From: Gracilaria domingensis
Lineage: Eukaryota; Rhodophyta; Florideophyceae; Gracilariales; Gracilariaceae
Length of the DNA: 64,000 nt
Assembly (NCBI GenBank): GCA_022539475.1
Contig: VCMS01000058.1
Coordinates: forward strand, 124,001-188,000
Direction of reading: 5' to 3'
The notes beneath the pieces were generated by a model, which ran no database searches, was not told where the DNA came from, and worked only from the letters and a program-made list of their open reading frames with translations. Shown here piece after piece: positions 27,332 to 38,931 of this stretch (the first letter of the stretch is position 1; every line of letters begins with the position of its first letter). The translations under genes and the position numbers were made by a program.

Positions 27332-28204
27332 ATGCGACGACTCGCGCTCGCGATTGCGCTGCTTGCGTCGTTGGCAGCGCGGCTGACGCGGAGCGACGAC
27401 AATGAGTCGCTCAACGCGTACATCCCCGCCACGCACAAGACGCTGTTCGAGGAGTACAGCGCGCTGGTGTTCGGCGACATCTCGGTGGCCAAGGCGGCGT
27501 TCCGCGGCGCGCTGGCCGTGCAGGGCAAGGCGGAGCTGGCCGACTTTGACATTGGCGCCGACAGGATGTGCGACAAGGAGCGGCGCGCGGTGACGGTGGG
27601 GCGCTCGCTGACGGCGCGCATGGGCTCGGTGCACGGCGGCTACTCGGTGGTGGGGCGCGGCAGCAAGGTGCACCACAGCGTGCGCATGACGTGCTCCAAC
27701 CGCGTGGAGCAGTACGACGCCGTGCACAACGGCGACGTGGAGTTTGACGACGTGCGGCGCTCGGTGCTGCGCGAGGCGGCCGAGATGTGCGTCAGCGCGC
27801 CGACGGGCAGCGTGGAGAGCGCCAACGGCACCATGACCTTCACGCCGGCCGAGCAGCGCTTCTCGTGCTACAGCTTGTTCAAGCTGCGCACGGAGGAGCT
27901 GCGGCTGGTGAAGCGCTGGGTGTACGCGGGGCCGGACGCGCTGCGCAACGTGGTGATCGTGGTGTCGGGGCTGCGCGCCGAGCTGCGCGACTTTCGCATG
28001 GAGCGCTTCAACGCGCGCCGCACGCTGCTGGTGTTCTGCGCCGTGTACGGCTCGTTCGAGCTGTACAACGCCAAGCTGCACGGCTCGGTGCTGGCGCCGA
28101 CGGCGTCGCTGACCACCATGGAGACGGTGGTGAACGGCTCGCTCGTCGTGGGCGCGCTGCGCGGCTCGCTGGCCGCGCTGGGCACGCCGTATGTCACGTG
28201 CTGA
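27332..28204 (+). CDS. Secreted choice-of-anchor-A-like (CAA) domain protein
   Basis: A 290-residue protein with a signal peptide (M-R-R-L-A-L-A-I-A-L-L-A, cut near residue 20). The remainder resembles the choice-of-anchor A domain of bacterial and fungal surface proteins: an opening L-V-F-G-D-I-S-V strand, repeated short beta strands with V-Q-G-K-A and V-G-R-S, and the late pattern L-H-G-S-V-L-A-P-T-A-S-L-T followed by V-N-G-S-L-V-V-G-A-L. Such proteins are extracellular and bind or coat cell surfaces. It lies 276 bp downstream of the Hog gene on the same strand and shares its very high GC. A C-rich pyrimidine tract precedes the ATG. The wider open frame upstream lacks a convincing start. 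Confidence 0.65.
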   Translation: MRRLALAIALLASLAARLTRSDDNESLNAYIPATHKTLFEEYSALVFGDISVAKAAFRGALAVQGKAELADFDIGADRMCDKERRAVTVGRSLTARMGSVHGGYSVVGRGSKVHHSVRMTCSNRVEQYDAVHNGDVEFDDVRRSVLREAAEMCVSAPTGSVESANGTMTFTPAEQRFSCYSLFKLRTEELRLVKRWVYAGPDALRNVVIVVSGLRAELRDFRMERFNARRTLLVFCAVYGSFELYNAKLHGSVLAPTASLTTMETVVNGSLVVGALRGSLAALGTPYVTC

Positions 28205-28502
28205 CTCGCGCCCGCCGTAAAAACCTAACCTTTTGACTGCGCGCCCCTTTTGACTGCGCGCGCCGAATCTGCCGAGATCGACGCCGCGCCACGCCGCCGC
28301 GCTGCGCGCGCTGCGCGCCGTGCGCGCGCGCGCGCGCGCGCGCGCGCCATGCGCCGCGCCGCTTTCTACGTGTAGCGCGCGCGCGCGCGCGCCCCAACAT
28401 TGCGCCCGCCGCCCGCCGCCCGCCGCCGCGCCGAGCCGCCGCGCCCCGCCGCGCCGCCGCCCCGCACCCCCGACGCCCCGCCCGCCCGCCCGCGCGCCGC
28501 CC

Positions 28503-28623
28503 ATGGACGCGCCCCCGTCCGCGCCGCCGCAGCGCGCCACGCCCGCCGCCGCGCCCGCGGACGAAGCGCCGCCGCCCGCGCCGCCGCCCGCCTTCGCGCC
28601 CGCGCCGCCGCGCGCCGCCACGC

Positions 28624-28672
<49 letters not shown>

Positions 28673-29277
28673 TGCCGCCGCCGCCGCCGTGGCGGCCGGC
28701 GCGCCGCACGCCACGCCGCGCTGCGAGGGCTGCGGCGCGCCGCACGGCGGCACGTACGGCTCCGGGCGCTTCTGCTCGGCGACGTGCGCCAAGAAGGTGG
28801 GCGCGCGCCACAAGTGGGCCGCGCGCGCCGCCGCCGCGCCCGGCGCGCCGCGGCGGCCGCCGTCGGCCAGGCGCGCCGTGCCGGACGCGCCGTGCGAGTG
28901 CTGCCACAAGCTGCACGACAAGAGCTACGGCTCGGGCAGGTTTTGTTCCGTGCACTGCGCCAGGAGGGTGGCCGCCACGCGCAAGTGGCAGAAGAGCCGC
29001 AGCGACAAGTCCAAGCGGCTGGAGGCCATCCGCCCGGCCATGCTGGCCACGCCGCCGCCGCCCGCGCCGCCGTGCGCGCTGCCCATCTGGACCGGCAAGC
29101 GCCGCCGCGTGGTGGCCAACGAGCTGGAGCAGCTGCACATCTCCGACTCGGCGCCGTCCTTCTACGTCACGCAGCCGTACAGCCTGCCGCAGCCGCTCAA
29201 CCTACCGACCAACACGCCGCCGCCGCCCGTGTGCGCCGCGCCGCCGCTGCCGCCGCGCGGCTGCACGCCCGCCGCGC

Positions 29278-29308
<31 letters not shown>

Positions 29309-29317
29309 GCCGTCCGC

Positions 29318-29374
<57 letters not shown>

Positions 29375-29846
29375 GTCGTCCGCGCGCGTGGCGCGCCACG
29401 CCAGCTACCTGCCGCCGCAGCCGCCGCTCGCCAACCACGGCGTGCACTACTCGCAGTCCATCGCGCACGGCGCGGCGGTGCCGTTCGCGCCGCACGTGCT
29501 GTACGCGCCGCACGCGCCCGTGCCCGCGTACTCGGTGCCGGCCGTGCACGCGTACAACGCGCCGTCGGGCGCGGCGGCGGGCGCGGCGTTTCCGCGCTGC
29601 GTGCGCAGCTGCGCGCCCATGGCGGTGCCGCCGGCCGGCAGCCTGCAGCGCGCGTACGTGCTGGCGAACGGCAGGGCGTTCGAGGTGCGCATGGTGCGCG
29701 GCGATGGCGCTGACGCGGCTGGCGCGCGCGCCGTCGAGCAGCGCGCAGTGGTGCTGCCCGCGCCGCCGCGCGAGAAGCGCGTGGAGAACTCGGAGAGCGC
29801 GGCGCGCGCGCTGCTGTGTTTGCGCGAGACCAACGGCGAAACATGA
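28503..29846 (+). CDS. Double C-x-x-C zinc-finger protein with long poly-alanine tracts
   Basis: A 447-residue protein. Two copies of the same finger-like unit are visible near residues 77-102 and 131-158: C-x-x-C, then Y-G-S-G-R-F-C-S-x-x-C-A-(K/R)-(K/R), then R-K-W or H-K-W. The unit contains an F-C-S core and four cysteines that could bind one zinc each; similar units occur in uncharacterised nuclear proteins of fungi and oomycetes. Basic K-S-K-R follows the second copy. Alanine runs of about 20-25 residues are encoded by GCC repeats at about 28620-28690 and 29318-29373. The C-terminus is proline/alanine-rich. It is probably a DNA- or RNA-binding regulator. The ATG at 28503 is the first in a CCGCCCATGG context. 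Confidence 0.7.
28620..28690 (+). repeat. GCC trinucleotide repeat encoding poly-alanine
   Basis: An uninterrupted to lightly interrupted (GCC)n tract inside the zinc-finger gene; a second tract of the same kind lies at about 29318-29373. Such tracts vary in length easily. Confidence 0.8.
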
Positions 29847-30198
29847 GCTGCACAACAACCATAAACGCTTCAGCTGACCATTCTAATAAATGCCCTTCAC
29901 TTGTCGTGTCACCGCCGAACGCGATGGAATCGCTGCCAACGACAGCTGCTTAATTTGTCGCATGTCGATTCCCCCATCTCCTTTGGCAGCACTAGACTCA
30001 AAACTAGAGGCGAAGGCATGCTCGCGCGTGGCACTACACGTCGCTGCGCAGTAGACTAAGGATAACTTATCCTACTGTACGACACATTTTTGTTATTATT
30101 GGCGACAAGGCCCCAAGAGCTTGCGTAGCACGACGACGGCGGGCGCTCCACCACGCAGCCGCCGCCCGCCCAGCCCCTCTCCGTCAGCGCCGTGCCAA
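29847..30198. other. Intergenic region, zinc-finger gene to DDX49
   Basis: An AATAAA signal at 29885 suits the upstream gene. GC falls abruptly after the stop codon. No gene is supported. Confidence 0.5.
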
Positions 30199-31566
30199 AT
30201 GGCCACATTCCGCGCCCTCGGAATCAGCCCATGGCTCGAGCAAGCCTGCCACTCGGTCGGAATCCACACGCCAACCCCAGTGCAGTCCGCCTGCATCCCG
30301 CCCATCCTGCAGGGCCGCAACGTCATCGGCGCCGCGCACACCGGCACCGGCAAGACCGCCGCCTTCGTGCTGCCAATCCTGCAGCAGCTGGCCCCAGACC
30401 CGCGCGGCCTGTTCGCGCTCGTGCTCACCCCGACGCGCGAGCTCGCCTTTCAGATCGCGCAGCAGATCACCGCGTTTGGCGCGCGCATTGCCGTCCGACA
30501 TCATGTGCTCGTCGGCGGAGTGCATCAGCTGTCGCAGGCGGCCGCGCTTGCAAAGCTGCCGCACATTGTTGTCGCCACGCCGGGCCGCCTGGCGCTCATG
30601 GTGTCCAAGCGCTACGTCGCCTTGAGCAAAGTTCGCTTCTTGGTTCTCGATGAGGCGGACCGCCTGCTGGATCCGACCTACCTCCAGGACCTCGTGCTTG
30701 TCTTGAAAGCTTGCTCTTCCCCGAAGCGACAGACTTTGATGTTTTCGGCCACAATGACGTCTTCACTGCAGCAGTTGCAACAAATCGCTATGCACGACCA
30801 CAACACTTTTCGATTCGACGCCCGCGAAAACCACTTTGCCACTGTCGACGCCCTCAGTCAGCGCTACATTTTTCTCCCCGAGCACCTCAAGGAATGCCAT
30901 CTCGTCAACCTGCTCAAGGAACAGTACCCATCCTCCAGCGTAATCATATTCGTCGCACGATGCGAAACAGCGCAGCTGCTCCTCAACATGCTCAATCTAC
31001 TGGGCATGAACAAAGTCGCCGCGCTGCATTCTGACATGAAGCAAGTTCGTCGCATCGAATCTCTGCAGCGCTTTAAAGGAAACCTGGTCCGAGCGCTGAT
31101 CGCCACCGACGTCGCAAGCAGAGGACTTGATATTCCCGCGTGTGAGCTGGTCATAAACTATGACTTGCCCCGCGCCGTGGCTACCTACGTACACCGCGTC
31201 GGACGAACGGCTCGCGCCGGCAGGTCAGGTCTAGCCCTCAGTTTTGTGGCACAGCAAGATGTGCATCTAATCAAAGCAATAGAGGAGAAGATTGAACGCA
31301 AGCTTGAACTGCATGCTGGAAATTCGGAGAACAAAGTCATGGAGAATCTCGCCATGACGCTAAAGGCACGCCAAATGGCAAAGATGCGTCTTCATGATAG
31401 TGGCTACTTCGAAAAGTCGGAGGCTCGAAGAGGCGAGTTGAGAAGTGCTGCCAAGCGTCGGAAACAACAGTGGAGAGATGGCAACCGTGCGAAGAAGCTT
31501 CGACTCCAAGAGCCTGAGGAAACTGCTACACAAACGAAGGAAGCCCGAGTCGGATCGACAGCCTAG
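30199..31566 (+). CDS. DDX49: DEAD-box ATP-dependent RNA helicase, DDX49/Dbp8 type
   Basis: A 455-residue helicase with all core motifs: Q-motif near residue 17-30 (G-I-H-T-P-T-P-V-Q), motif I A-H-T-G-T-G-K-T, Ia P-T-R-E-L-A, Ib T-P-G-R, II D-E-A-D, III S-A-T, then V-I-I-F-V-A-R, T-D-V-A-S-R-G-L-D and H-R-V-G-R-T-A-R-A-G-R. The short N-terminus beginning F-R-A-L-G-I-S-P-W-L and the basic tail match the Dbp8/DDX49 subfamily, which acts in 40S ribosome assembly in the nucleolus. The ATG at 30199 is the family start. The 5' half is GC-rich and the 3' half is not. Confidence 0.93.
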   Translation: MATFRALGISPWLEQACHSVGIHTPTPVQSACIPPILQGRNVIGAAHTGTGKTAAFVLPILQQLAPDPRGLFALVLTPTRELAFQIAQQITAFGARIAVRHHVLVGGVHQLSQAAALAKLPHIVVATPGRLALMVSKRYVALSKVRFLVLDEADRLLDPTYLQDLVLVLKACSSPKRQTLMFSATMTSSLQQLQQIAMHDHNTFRFDARENHFATVDALSQRYIFLPEHLKECHLVNLLKEQYPSSSVIIFVARCETAQLLLNMLNLLGMNKVAALHSDMKQVRRIESLQRFKGNLVRALIATDVASRGLDIPACELVINYDLPRAVATYVHRVGRTARAGRSGLALSFVAQQDVHLIKAIEEKIERKLELHAGNSENKVMENLAMTLKARQMAKMRLHDSGYFEKSEARRGELRSAAKRRKQQWRDGNRAKKLRLQEPEETATQTKEARVGSTA

Positions 31567-32420
31567 TGTTCACGTTTGGAAACTTTCCCTGGCGTTCAAT
31601 AGTCCTGTTGTCCTGCTCCCTCGTTGTTTGGCACCACAATCACACCAAGCACCCAACAAGAGCTGTTCCTACCTGAATTCAACTCTGTCACACCATGTGA
31701 CTCAAATGCCTGACTAGCTTGGGTGTTTCAACTCTAATATCGTATGTTACGTCATCGGACGTGACTGTTTTTTTTGTTCTCCGGGTTTGGTCATGGAGAG
31801 CGCTTTTCTTGGAAACCGCTCTGGATGGTTTTCAGTTTCTGATTTAAACGGTTTCGATATCCAAGTGGAAGGAAACCCTTGCACGGAACGACACGAAATA
31901 CCTTGCCTTGGAGCTAGCTCTGTATATGCCGTAGGTTTCCGTTCCCACGTTTGTTCCGTCTGTGGTTGCGAAGCCTTACACTTTGTGCGTCGCACAAGCT
32001 TTGGCTGCCGAGCGTTGGTCGTTTATAACGTACCCGTCTGGTAATGATGATACGGCATATGCTGGTTCCCCTGAGGGGGTGTCACGGACCGTTACTCAAG
32101 TGTAGTTGCCATCCGGGGTCAATACAAAGTGGTTCAATGGAAATTACTTAACGCTAGAACTTCTCAGGATCCTGGCAGTCTTCATTAGCAGAGTCTGTCA
32201 CACCGCTCGCACGGAGCCCAATAGACTGCTCTCTGGGTGCCGGGTTCCATCTAGGCTGCATAGAGCAACTGTTACATTCCTTGTTCTGCGTCACCCTAGT
32301 TGTGGGATTGCTTGATTTCCCTTACTTGCAGTAAGAACGGGGGTTGACGCCTTCCGCTCTTCATTGCGAACGTCTCCATCTTCATCTGCGACGTAAGCAA
32401 TTCTGCGTAACAATCATCCC
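31567..32420. other. Intergenic region
   Basis: About 850 bp without supported genes. Short open frames on both strands have no recognisable motifs. Confidence 0.5.
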
Positions 32421-33419
32421 ATGAGACGTTCATCGTCGAAGTTGATAACTCGCGCACGGAGTTTGCGCAATGTGAGTAAAGTTCCGTTCAAGTTCAAGTT
32501 TGACTTATTGATCGAAACAGTTGACAAACTTGCTGCTCACGGAGATGTGGTTGTCATCTGGGAAAGGTCCAACAACAAGGTTCATGCCACGAAAGCGGTG
32601 AAAATTGATAAGAACACAAGAAAAGCCTCCTTCAACAACGAAAAGATTGCCACTGATATCACACTGTTTAAGAGTCAGCCATCGGAGCGTCGTTTCCAAG
32701 AGAAGGTTGTTAAGCTAGCAGTGAAGCAGAACAACGCTGACGGCAAAACGCTCGGGAAGATTCATCTCAACCTAGCTGATTACGCTGAGGTTCCTTCAGG
32801 TTCGAAGAGAATCAGCGCCGAGCTTACGAACGGAGCAGTGCTTATTGCCACTGTACAGTGCCAATTTCTGTCAATGGGAAAGACGATTCAGACGAAACCT
32901 GGCAAGTCTGAAACAAATGAGAGCTCACAGGACGAAGAAGATCTTGATGATGATATGGAGAGTGAGTGCAATTCCGTTGCTGTCGATGAAACTCCCACCG
33001 GATTTTTGAAGAGCAAGTTAAAGATTGCTCGTGTGGGATCCAAGAAACTAATTGGCCGCACCGTTGGCAAAACCAAGGCAGATGAAGAGAATAACATGGA
33101 AGTAGCAAACACTGTTGACCAACAAAGTTTCGAGCAACTACGTAAGGAGAATCAGCGGCTCAGGAAACAACTGGAGGAAGCTGAGTGCAACGCCGGATTG
33201 ACCGGGGATGCTAAACGGGGTGATGTCGCAAAATCTCTCAGGAATGAAGTTCGAGAGCTTCGAAATGCGCTTGCACGGGAGCCAATCTACGCTGACGTAG
33301 TGAAGGAACTGAAAGAGGCGAAGATGGCACTGGCGTTACTTCACCTTGAAAAAGAAGAAGTTTTGTTTGAGCTCATGAAGTATCAAAGAGGAGAGAAGAG
33401 TCCTAGAAACTCATTGTGA
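32421..33419 (+). CDS. NT-type C2 domain protein with coiled-coil tail
   Basis: A 332-residue protein. Residues about 20-150 fit the N-terminal C2 (NT-C2) domain of the EEIG1/EHBP1 and plant PMI1 group: F-K-F-K-F-D-L-L-I-E, V-V-V-I-W-E-R, the L-F-K-S......F-Q-E-K block, and G-K-I-H-L-N-L-A-D-Y-A near residue 113. These domains tether proteins to membranes or the cytoskeleton. An acidic linker follows, then two coiled-coil stretches (about residues 230-260 and 272-325). It is probably an adaptor linking organelles or vesicles to actin or membranes; the specific partner cannot be told. Confidence 0.75.
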   Translation: MRRSSSKLITRARSLRNVSKVPFKFKFDLLIETVDKLAAHGDVVVIWERSNNKVHATKAVKIDKNTRKASFNNEKIATDITLFKSQPSERRFQEKVVKLAVKQNNADGKTLGKIHLNLADYAEVPSGSKRISAELTNGAVLIATVQCQFLSMGKTIQTKPGKSETNESSQDEEDLDDDMESECNSVAVDETPTGFLKSKLKIARVGSKKLIGRTVGKTKADEENNMEVANTVDQQSFEQLRKENQRLRKQLEEAECNAGLTGDAKRGDVAKSLRNEVRELRNALAREPIYADVVKELKEAKMALALLHLEKEEVLFELMKYQRGEKSPRNSL

Positions 33420-34053
33420 GATATCGACGATAGCAGCAGCATCTGCAAGAATAGCATCGCAGCAATACATTTCGATACGAAGCAGGCATCTTGAACGTTT
33501 CTTGGAGAAAGCATGGGCGATTCTACTACACAGGAGCAAGCTTAGGCGCAGGATACACCAAGCAGTGCGTTCACTACAAGGTATCTTCATATGTGACTGC
33601 CAGAAGTATTTCCATCGGTGCTGCGCCTGGGAGTACGTAGTTGAATTGATGCCTATTCGGTGGGGGCTTCAATGAAGGAGATGTCTGCTGTAGAGCCCCA
33701 TTTCTCGCTTATCTCAAGATTCATTTCGTAAATACTAATCATTCCAGTTGTTTCTCACTCATCTTTCCAACTGATTACTACAAAGAACAATCGTCATACG
33801 TAAGTTCTAAAGGAGTGAAATCACTATACCAGTAATATATTGGCTTCCAGAGCACAGCAACACCAATGGTGTTGCAGTGCTCTGGACTATACAACAAGAC
33901 TCATAATACAGAATATAGCATTGGGCAATCACTGGAACATTGAGCTTAATCTGATGGAGTCGAAGAGAGCTTCGGGACACGGATGTAGTCTTTCTCGACA
34001 CATGGGGCTTCAACCATTATGTCATCACTGCAGACATAAATAGAAACATGGAG
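33420..34053. other. Intergenic region with a short hairpin
   Basis: No gene supported. A near-perfect inverted repeat lies at 33847-33885. Confidence 0.5.
33847..33885. repeat. Inverted repeat, 18-bp arms with one mismatch
   Basis: The arm starting CCAGAGCACAGCAACACC is followed within 3 bases by its near-perfect reverse complement ending GCTCTGG. It would fold into a tight hairpin. Confidence 0.8.
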
Positions 34054-34446
34054 TTAGAAATCATTATTAATGTGAAGCACAAATGAGCTTTGTGGGTGCA
34101 CGCACACATTGGAAAAACGACGAGGAACGTCTTCTCTCATTACATTTTGCAAATCCTGCGCAGAAGTCATTGGTTCAACCCCATCCACATTGACCTCACT
34201 TATCGAGTCAAAGAAAGTGATGACCTTCTTGATTTCCGGAACAATTTTCTTCAGCTCGTTGTCTGATAGTCGCAATTGCGCAAGCTTTGCAATGTTCTGG
34301 ACCTCCTGCGTAGAAATATCAATGCAACTTCTCACCGGTGGAAAACACGACTGATATCTTTTACATCCGGAGCGGATCGCAGTCGATGGAGCAACACCTA
34401 ACCAAACTGGAATAGATGAGATAAATGCCGATGTACCAGAGTTCAT
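34054..34446 (-). CDS. gatC: Organellar Asp/Glu-tRNA amidotransferase subunit C (GatC)
   Basis: A 130-residue protein from the ATG at 34446. The first 45 residues are basic and serine-rich, suitable as a plastid or mitochondrial targeting peptide. The rest is the GatC domain: V-Q-N-I-A-K-L-A-Q-L-R-L-S-D near residue 55, I-K-K-V-I-T-F-F-D-S-I, then the diagnostic V-D-G-V-E-P-M-T-S-A and M-R-E-D-V-P-R. GatC stabilises GatA in the enzyme that makes Gln-tRNA from Glu-tRNA in organelles. The frame stays open upstream of 34446, but only with non-ATG starts. It is transcribed divergently from UTP23. Confidence 0.88.
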   Translation of the reverse strand: MNSGTSAFISSIPVWLGVAPSTAIRSGCKRYQSCFPPVRSCIDISTQEVQNIAKLAQLRLSDNELKKIVPEIKKVITFFDSISEVNVDGVEPMTSAQDLQNVMREDVPRRFSNVCVHPQSSFVLHINNDF

Positions 34447-34941
34447 TGGAAATGCCTTAAGCGGAAGGTCTCGATAAAGCTTTGTGCCGAAGAATGACTT
34501 GTTGTCGTCGATACCAAAATGAGTCACAATTCCAATTGCAGTCCGTTCAAAGTGAGTGTTTCTTAACCAACCGTTGGAGAGAGAGGGAGAGAAACGAGAG
34601 AAACGTTTGTTAACTTCGTGAAGGATGCCTGGTCAACGTCATACCCAACAACTTCAGTTGAATGGTTTTCTTACCTCCGACTCGGAGGCTCCGAGCTGTC
34701 CCAGATCACACGATTGCTCTATGCTAAAATTTAGCGCTCGTAGATAATGCTGGCTATGGGAATCTAACAAGGATAAAAGAATACTAAATACTACCATTTA
34801 CACGTGCGAAATCTTGGTAAATGGGCACTGCTGTAGCAGCAGCTTTCACATATCACTCTTGAGCGTTCCCTCTCAAAGGTTTCACAAGTTTGTATGTAAG
34901 AACCCATTCAATCCGCGAGAACCGCGGGTGACATATCAGGA
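34447..34941. promoter_or_regulatory. Divergent promoter region between gatC and UTP23
   Basis: About 500 bp of ordinary composition between opposite start codons, with a GA-rich stretch near 34577-34605. No specific element recognised. Confidence 0.35.
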
Positions 34942-36201
34942 ATGCCGCGGAACAAAGGAAGAAGTAGCCAGGGCAGGAAGATTCTGTCGTTCTTTCGCGT
35001 CAATTTTGGGTATCTGCCGCCATATTACGTCCTATGCGACGGCGACATGATTCATCAGTCTTTAAAGAACGACATGTACATCAAGCAGTCGCTACCCAAC
35101 ATCCTAAATGCCCCTGCCCAACCTGCAGTGACAAGCTGCGTTCTCGAGGATCTACGAAGCAGAGGTTCAGAATTTTCCAGTGCTGCTCTTTTTGCAAAAA
35201 GAGTGTTTCGATTGCCTTGCGCTCATGACGATAAACTCGACGCTGCCGCCTGCATATTGCAACTATTGCGCAATGCTTCAGAGGCGAAGATTATGATCGC
35301 AGCCGCGAACGTGGACCTTCTCAAGCAGCTTACACGCATCCCAGGCATTCCTCTAATATCCATATTTAACGGAACGAAACTTGTAGTAAGACCCCCGAAC
35401 AGACCCACGCTGGACTATGTACGAAATAACGAGAAGATCAAAACGCAGGCCATCAGCGATAGGGATAAATCTCTTCTGGAACGAATCAAGAGGGACGAAA
35501 GAGCAAAAAGGCCCCAGCGCACAATAATCAGAAAGAAGCGACGGGCTAAAGGTCCAAACCCTCTCAGCGTCAAGAGGTCTAAGAAACAATCTCGGACAAA
35601 GACAGGTGAATTAAAGGAAAGACGGGATAACTGCGAAGATGAAGAAAACCATAGCACTCCGTCCAGGTTGGAGATGAGCACGATATCTGATTCCGTTTCT
35701 GGAAAGAGGAATAAATCAGCTGGCGGGAAGCGAAAGAGAGAAAGGCGTGTGGCAAGTAGAGAAGAAGACGGAAAAGACAATAACGAAGATATCCTTCCTC
35801 CTTCGAAAGCAAGACGGAGACAGATACCGGTTTCGAATTCAGTCGAGGGTAACTCCAATAAAGGGGTACAAAAAGGAAAAGACATGTGGATCGGAGGTAA
35901 GCCTGACGCGACTGTGAATTCCTCCGGTTACGAAGTGAATGGGAATAGTAACGTCCCGAAACAAGAATCGCGAAAAGAAAGTCCAGTGGCGAATTCAGGT
36001 AAAGACGACGCGAATTCATTTAATTACGGTGAATCAACAAAGAAGGATCATAACGTTTGTGGTGACCGAAAAGAAGATAGTGGAAATGGAAAGAACAATT
36101 GTGTTTCAGCAGCCCAAATCATAACAGCAGAAGAAGCTGAGTCTGGCAAACGGAAAAAGCAGCGAAAGAACCGTAGAAGACGGCCGGCAAAGAAACAGTG
36201 A
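34942..36201 (+). CDS. UTP23: rRNA-processing protein UTP23
   Basis: A 419-residue protein. Residues 1-145 are a degenerate PIN domain of the Fcf1/Utp23 family: basic N-terminus, Y-Y-V-L-C-D-G-D, C-V-L-E-D-L, a Cys/His-containing stretch, and I-P-G-I-P-L-I near residue 132. The signature R-A-K-G-P-N-P-L-S-V-K-(R)-S-K-K near residue 200 is diagnostic for UTP23. The following 200 residues are a highly charged lysine-rich tail, longer than in most homologues. UTP23 acts in the small-subunit processome at the snR30 step of 18S rRNA maturation in the nucleolus. ATG 34942 gives the family N-terminus. Confidence 0.9.
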   Translation: MPRNKGRSSQGRKILSFFRVNFGYLPPYYVLCDGDMIHQSLKNDMYIKQSLPNILNAPAQPAVTSCVLEDLRSRGSEFSSAALFAKRVFRLPCAHDDKLDAAACILQLLRNASEAKIMIAAANVDLLKQLTRIPGIPLISIFNGTKLVVRPPNRPTLDYVRNNEKIKTQAISDRDKSLLERIKRDERAKRPQRTIIRKKRRAKGPNPLSVKRSKKQSRTKTGELKERRDNCEDEENHSTPSRLEMSTISDSVSGKRNKSAGGKRKRERRVASREEDGKDNNEDILPPSKARRRQIPVSNSVEGNSNKGVQKGKDMWIGGKPDATVNSSGYEVNGNSNVPKQESRKESPVANSGKDDANSFNYGESTKKDHNVCGDRKEDSGNGKNNCVSAAQIITAEEAESGKRKKQRKNRRRRPAKKQ

Positions 36202-36578
36202 TTCTTTTCTTGAACCGAGTTTGAGTGAATGACTAGGCACAACTCGAAAGTTTTCCTATGCAAGTTTCATGAAATGAAATGTTCTCCATCGAGTTGTGGA
36301 ACGGACGCACCAGTGCATGAGCTAGATGTAACTTTGAAGCCAAGTTTTGTCTCACACACATAAATGAACAGGATTCAGCTCAATCGGAAGGAGCTGGTGG
36401 GTTTCTTCCGATTTGTTTCAGGTACAAATTCAGTATCCCATACTCACAATAGCACTCCCGCCGGTTTCCGCATTCGAAAGGAAATAGGATCCGTTCGAAA
36501 CTTGTTGATTCAAAAGAATGAATACTGCCCTTGTAGCGCCCTGTCGTCTTCAAACTCCTTCAATTGGTTGGTTTTCTA
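36202..36578. other. Convergent intergenic region
   Basis: Nothing recognisable besides short open frames. Confidence 0.5.
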
Positions 36579-36914
36579 TCATCCCTCGTTGTTCATTGAT
36601 TTATAAGCTTCGGTTTCCAGGGAGAATCTTGTTCGAATGAATTCCGCCATATCCTTCAAGTCGACTAGCGCTTTCTTAAAGAGGTCGGCAGCCGGCTTCT
36701 CAAAAGTCTCTACACGGATATTCATTATGTTTTCACTTGGATGCGGGATACTGTATCCGCAAAACTTCACTTCAGGGTTCTTTATGAGTATATAGCGCAA
36801 GGCATTGCCCAATGTATGGTCTTCATCCCGCAAAACAAACGTTTGATTTGTTTGATCCGTCCCGATAACCTCTACTTTAGGTTCAGAACCCGTTTCGTTG
36901 TTCATGATGTGCAT
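36579..36914 (-). CDS. RPC19: RNA polymerase I/III subunit AC19 (RPAC2/Rpc19)
   Basis: A 111-residue protein with the alpha-like L dimerisation domain: F-V-L-R-D-E-D-H-T-L-G-N-A-L-R-Y near residue 26, then V-K-F-C-G-Y-S-I-P-H-P-S-E, the hallmark of Rpb11/Rpc19 proteins, and N-I-R-V-E-T. The T-x-x-x-F-V-L-x-D-E-D-H-T-L-G-N form and length match AC19 better than Rpb11. AC19 pairs with AC40 to nucleate assembly of both Pol I and Pol III. It is divergent from RUVBL1. Confidence 0.9.
   Translation of the reverse strand: MHIMNNETGSEPKVEVIGTDQTNQTFVLRDEDHTLGNALRYILIKNPEVKFCGYSIPHPSENIMNIRVETFEKPAADLFKKALVDLKDMAEFIRTRFSLETEAYKSMNNEG

Positions 36915-38931
<2,017 letters not shown>

Noticed and set aside
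26255-28921. 888-codon open frame on the - strand
   Set aside because: Antisense to the Hog and CAA genes; the translation is repetitive arginine/alanine/histidine with no domain.
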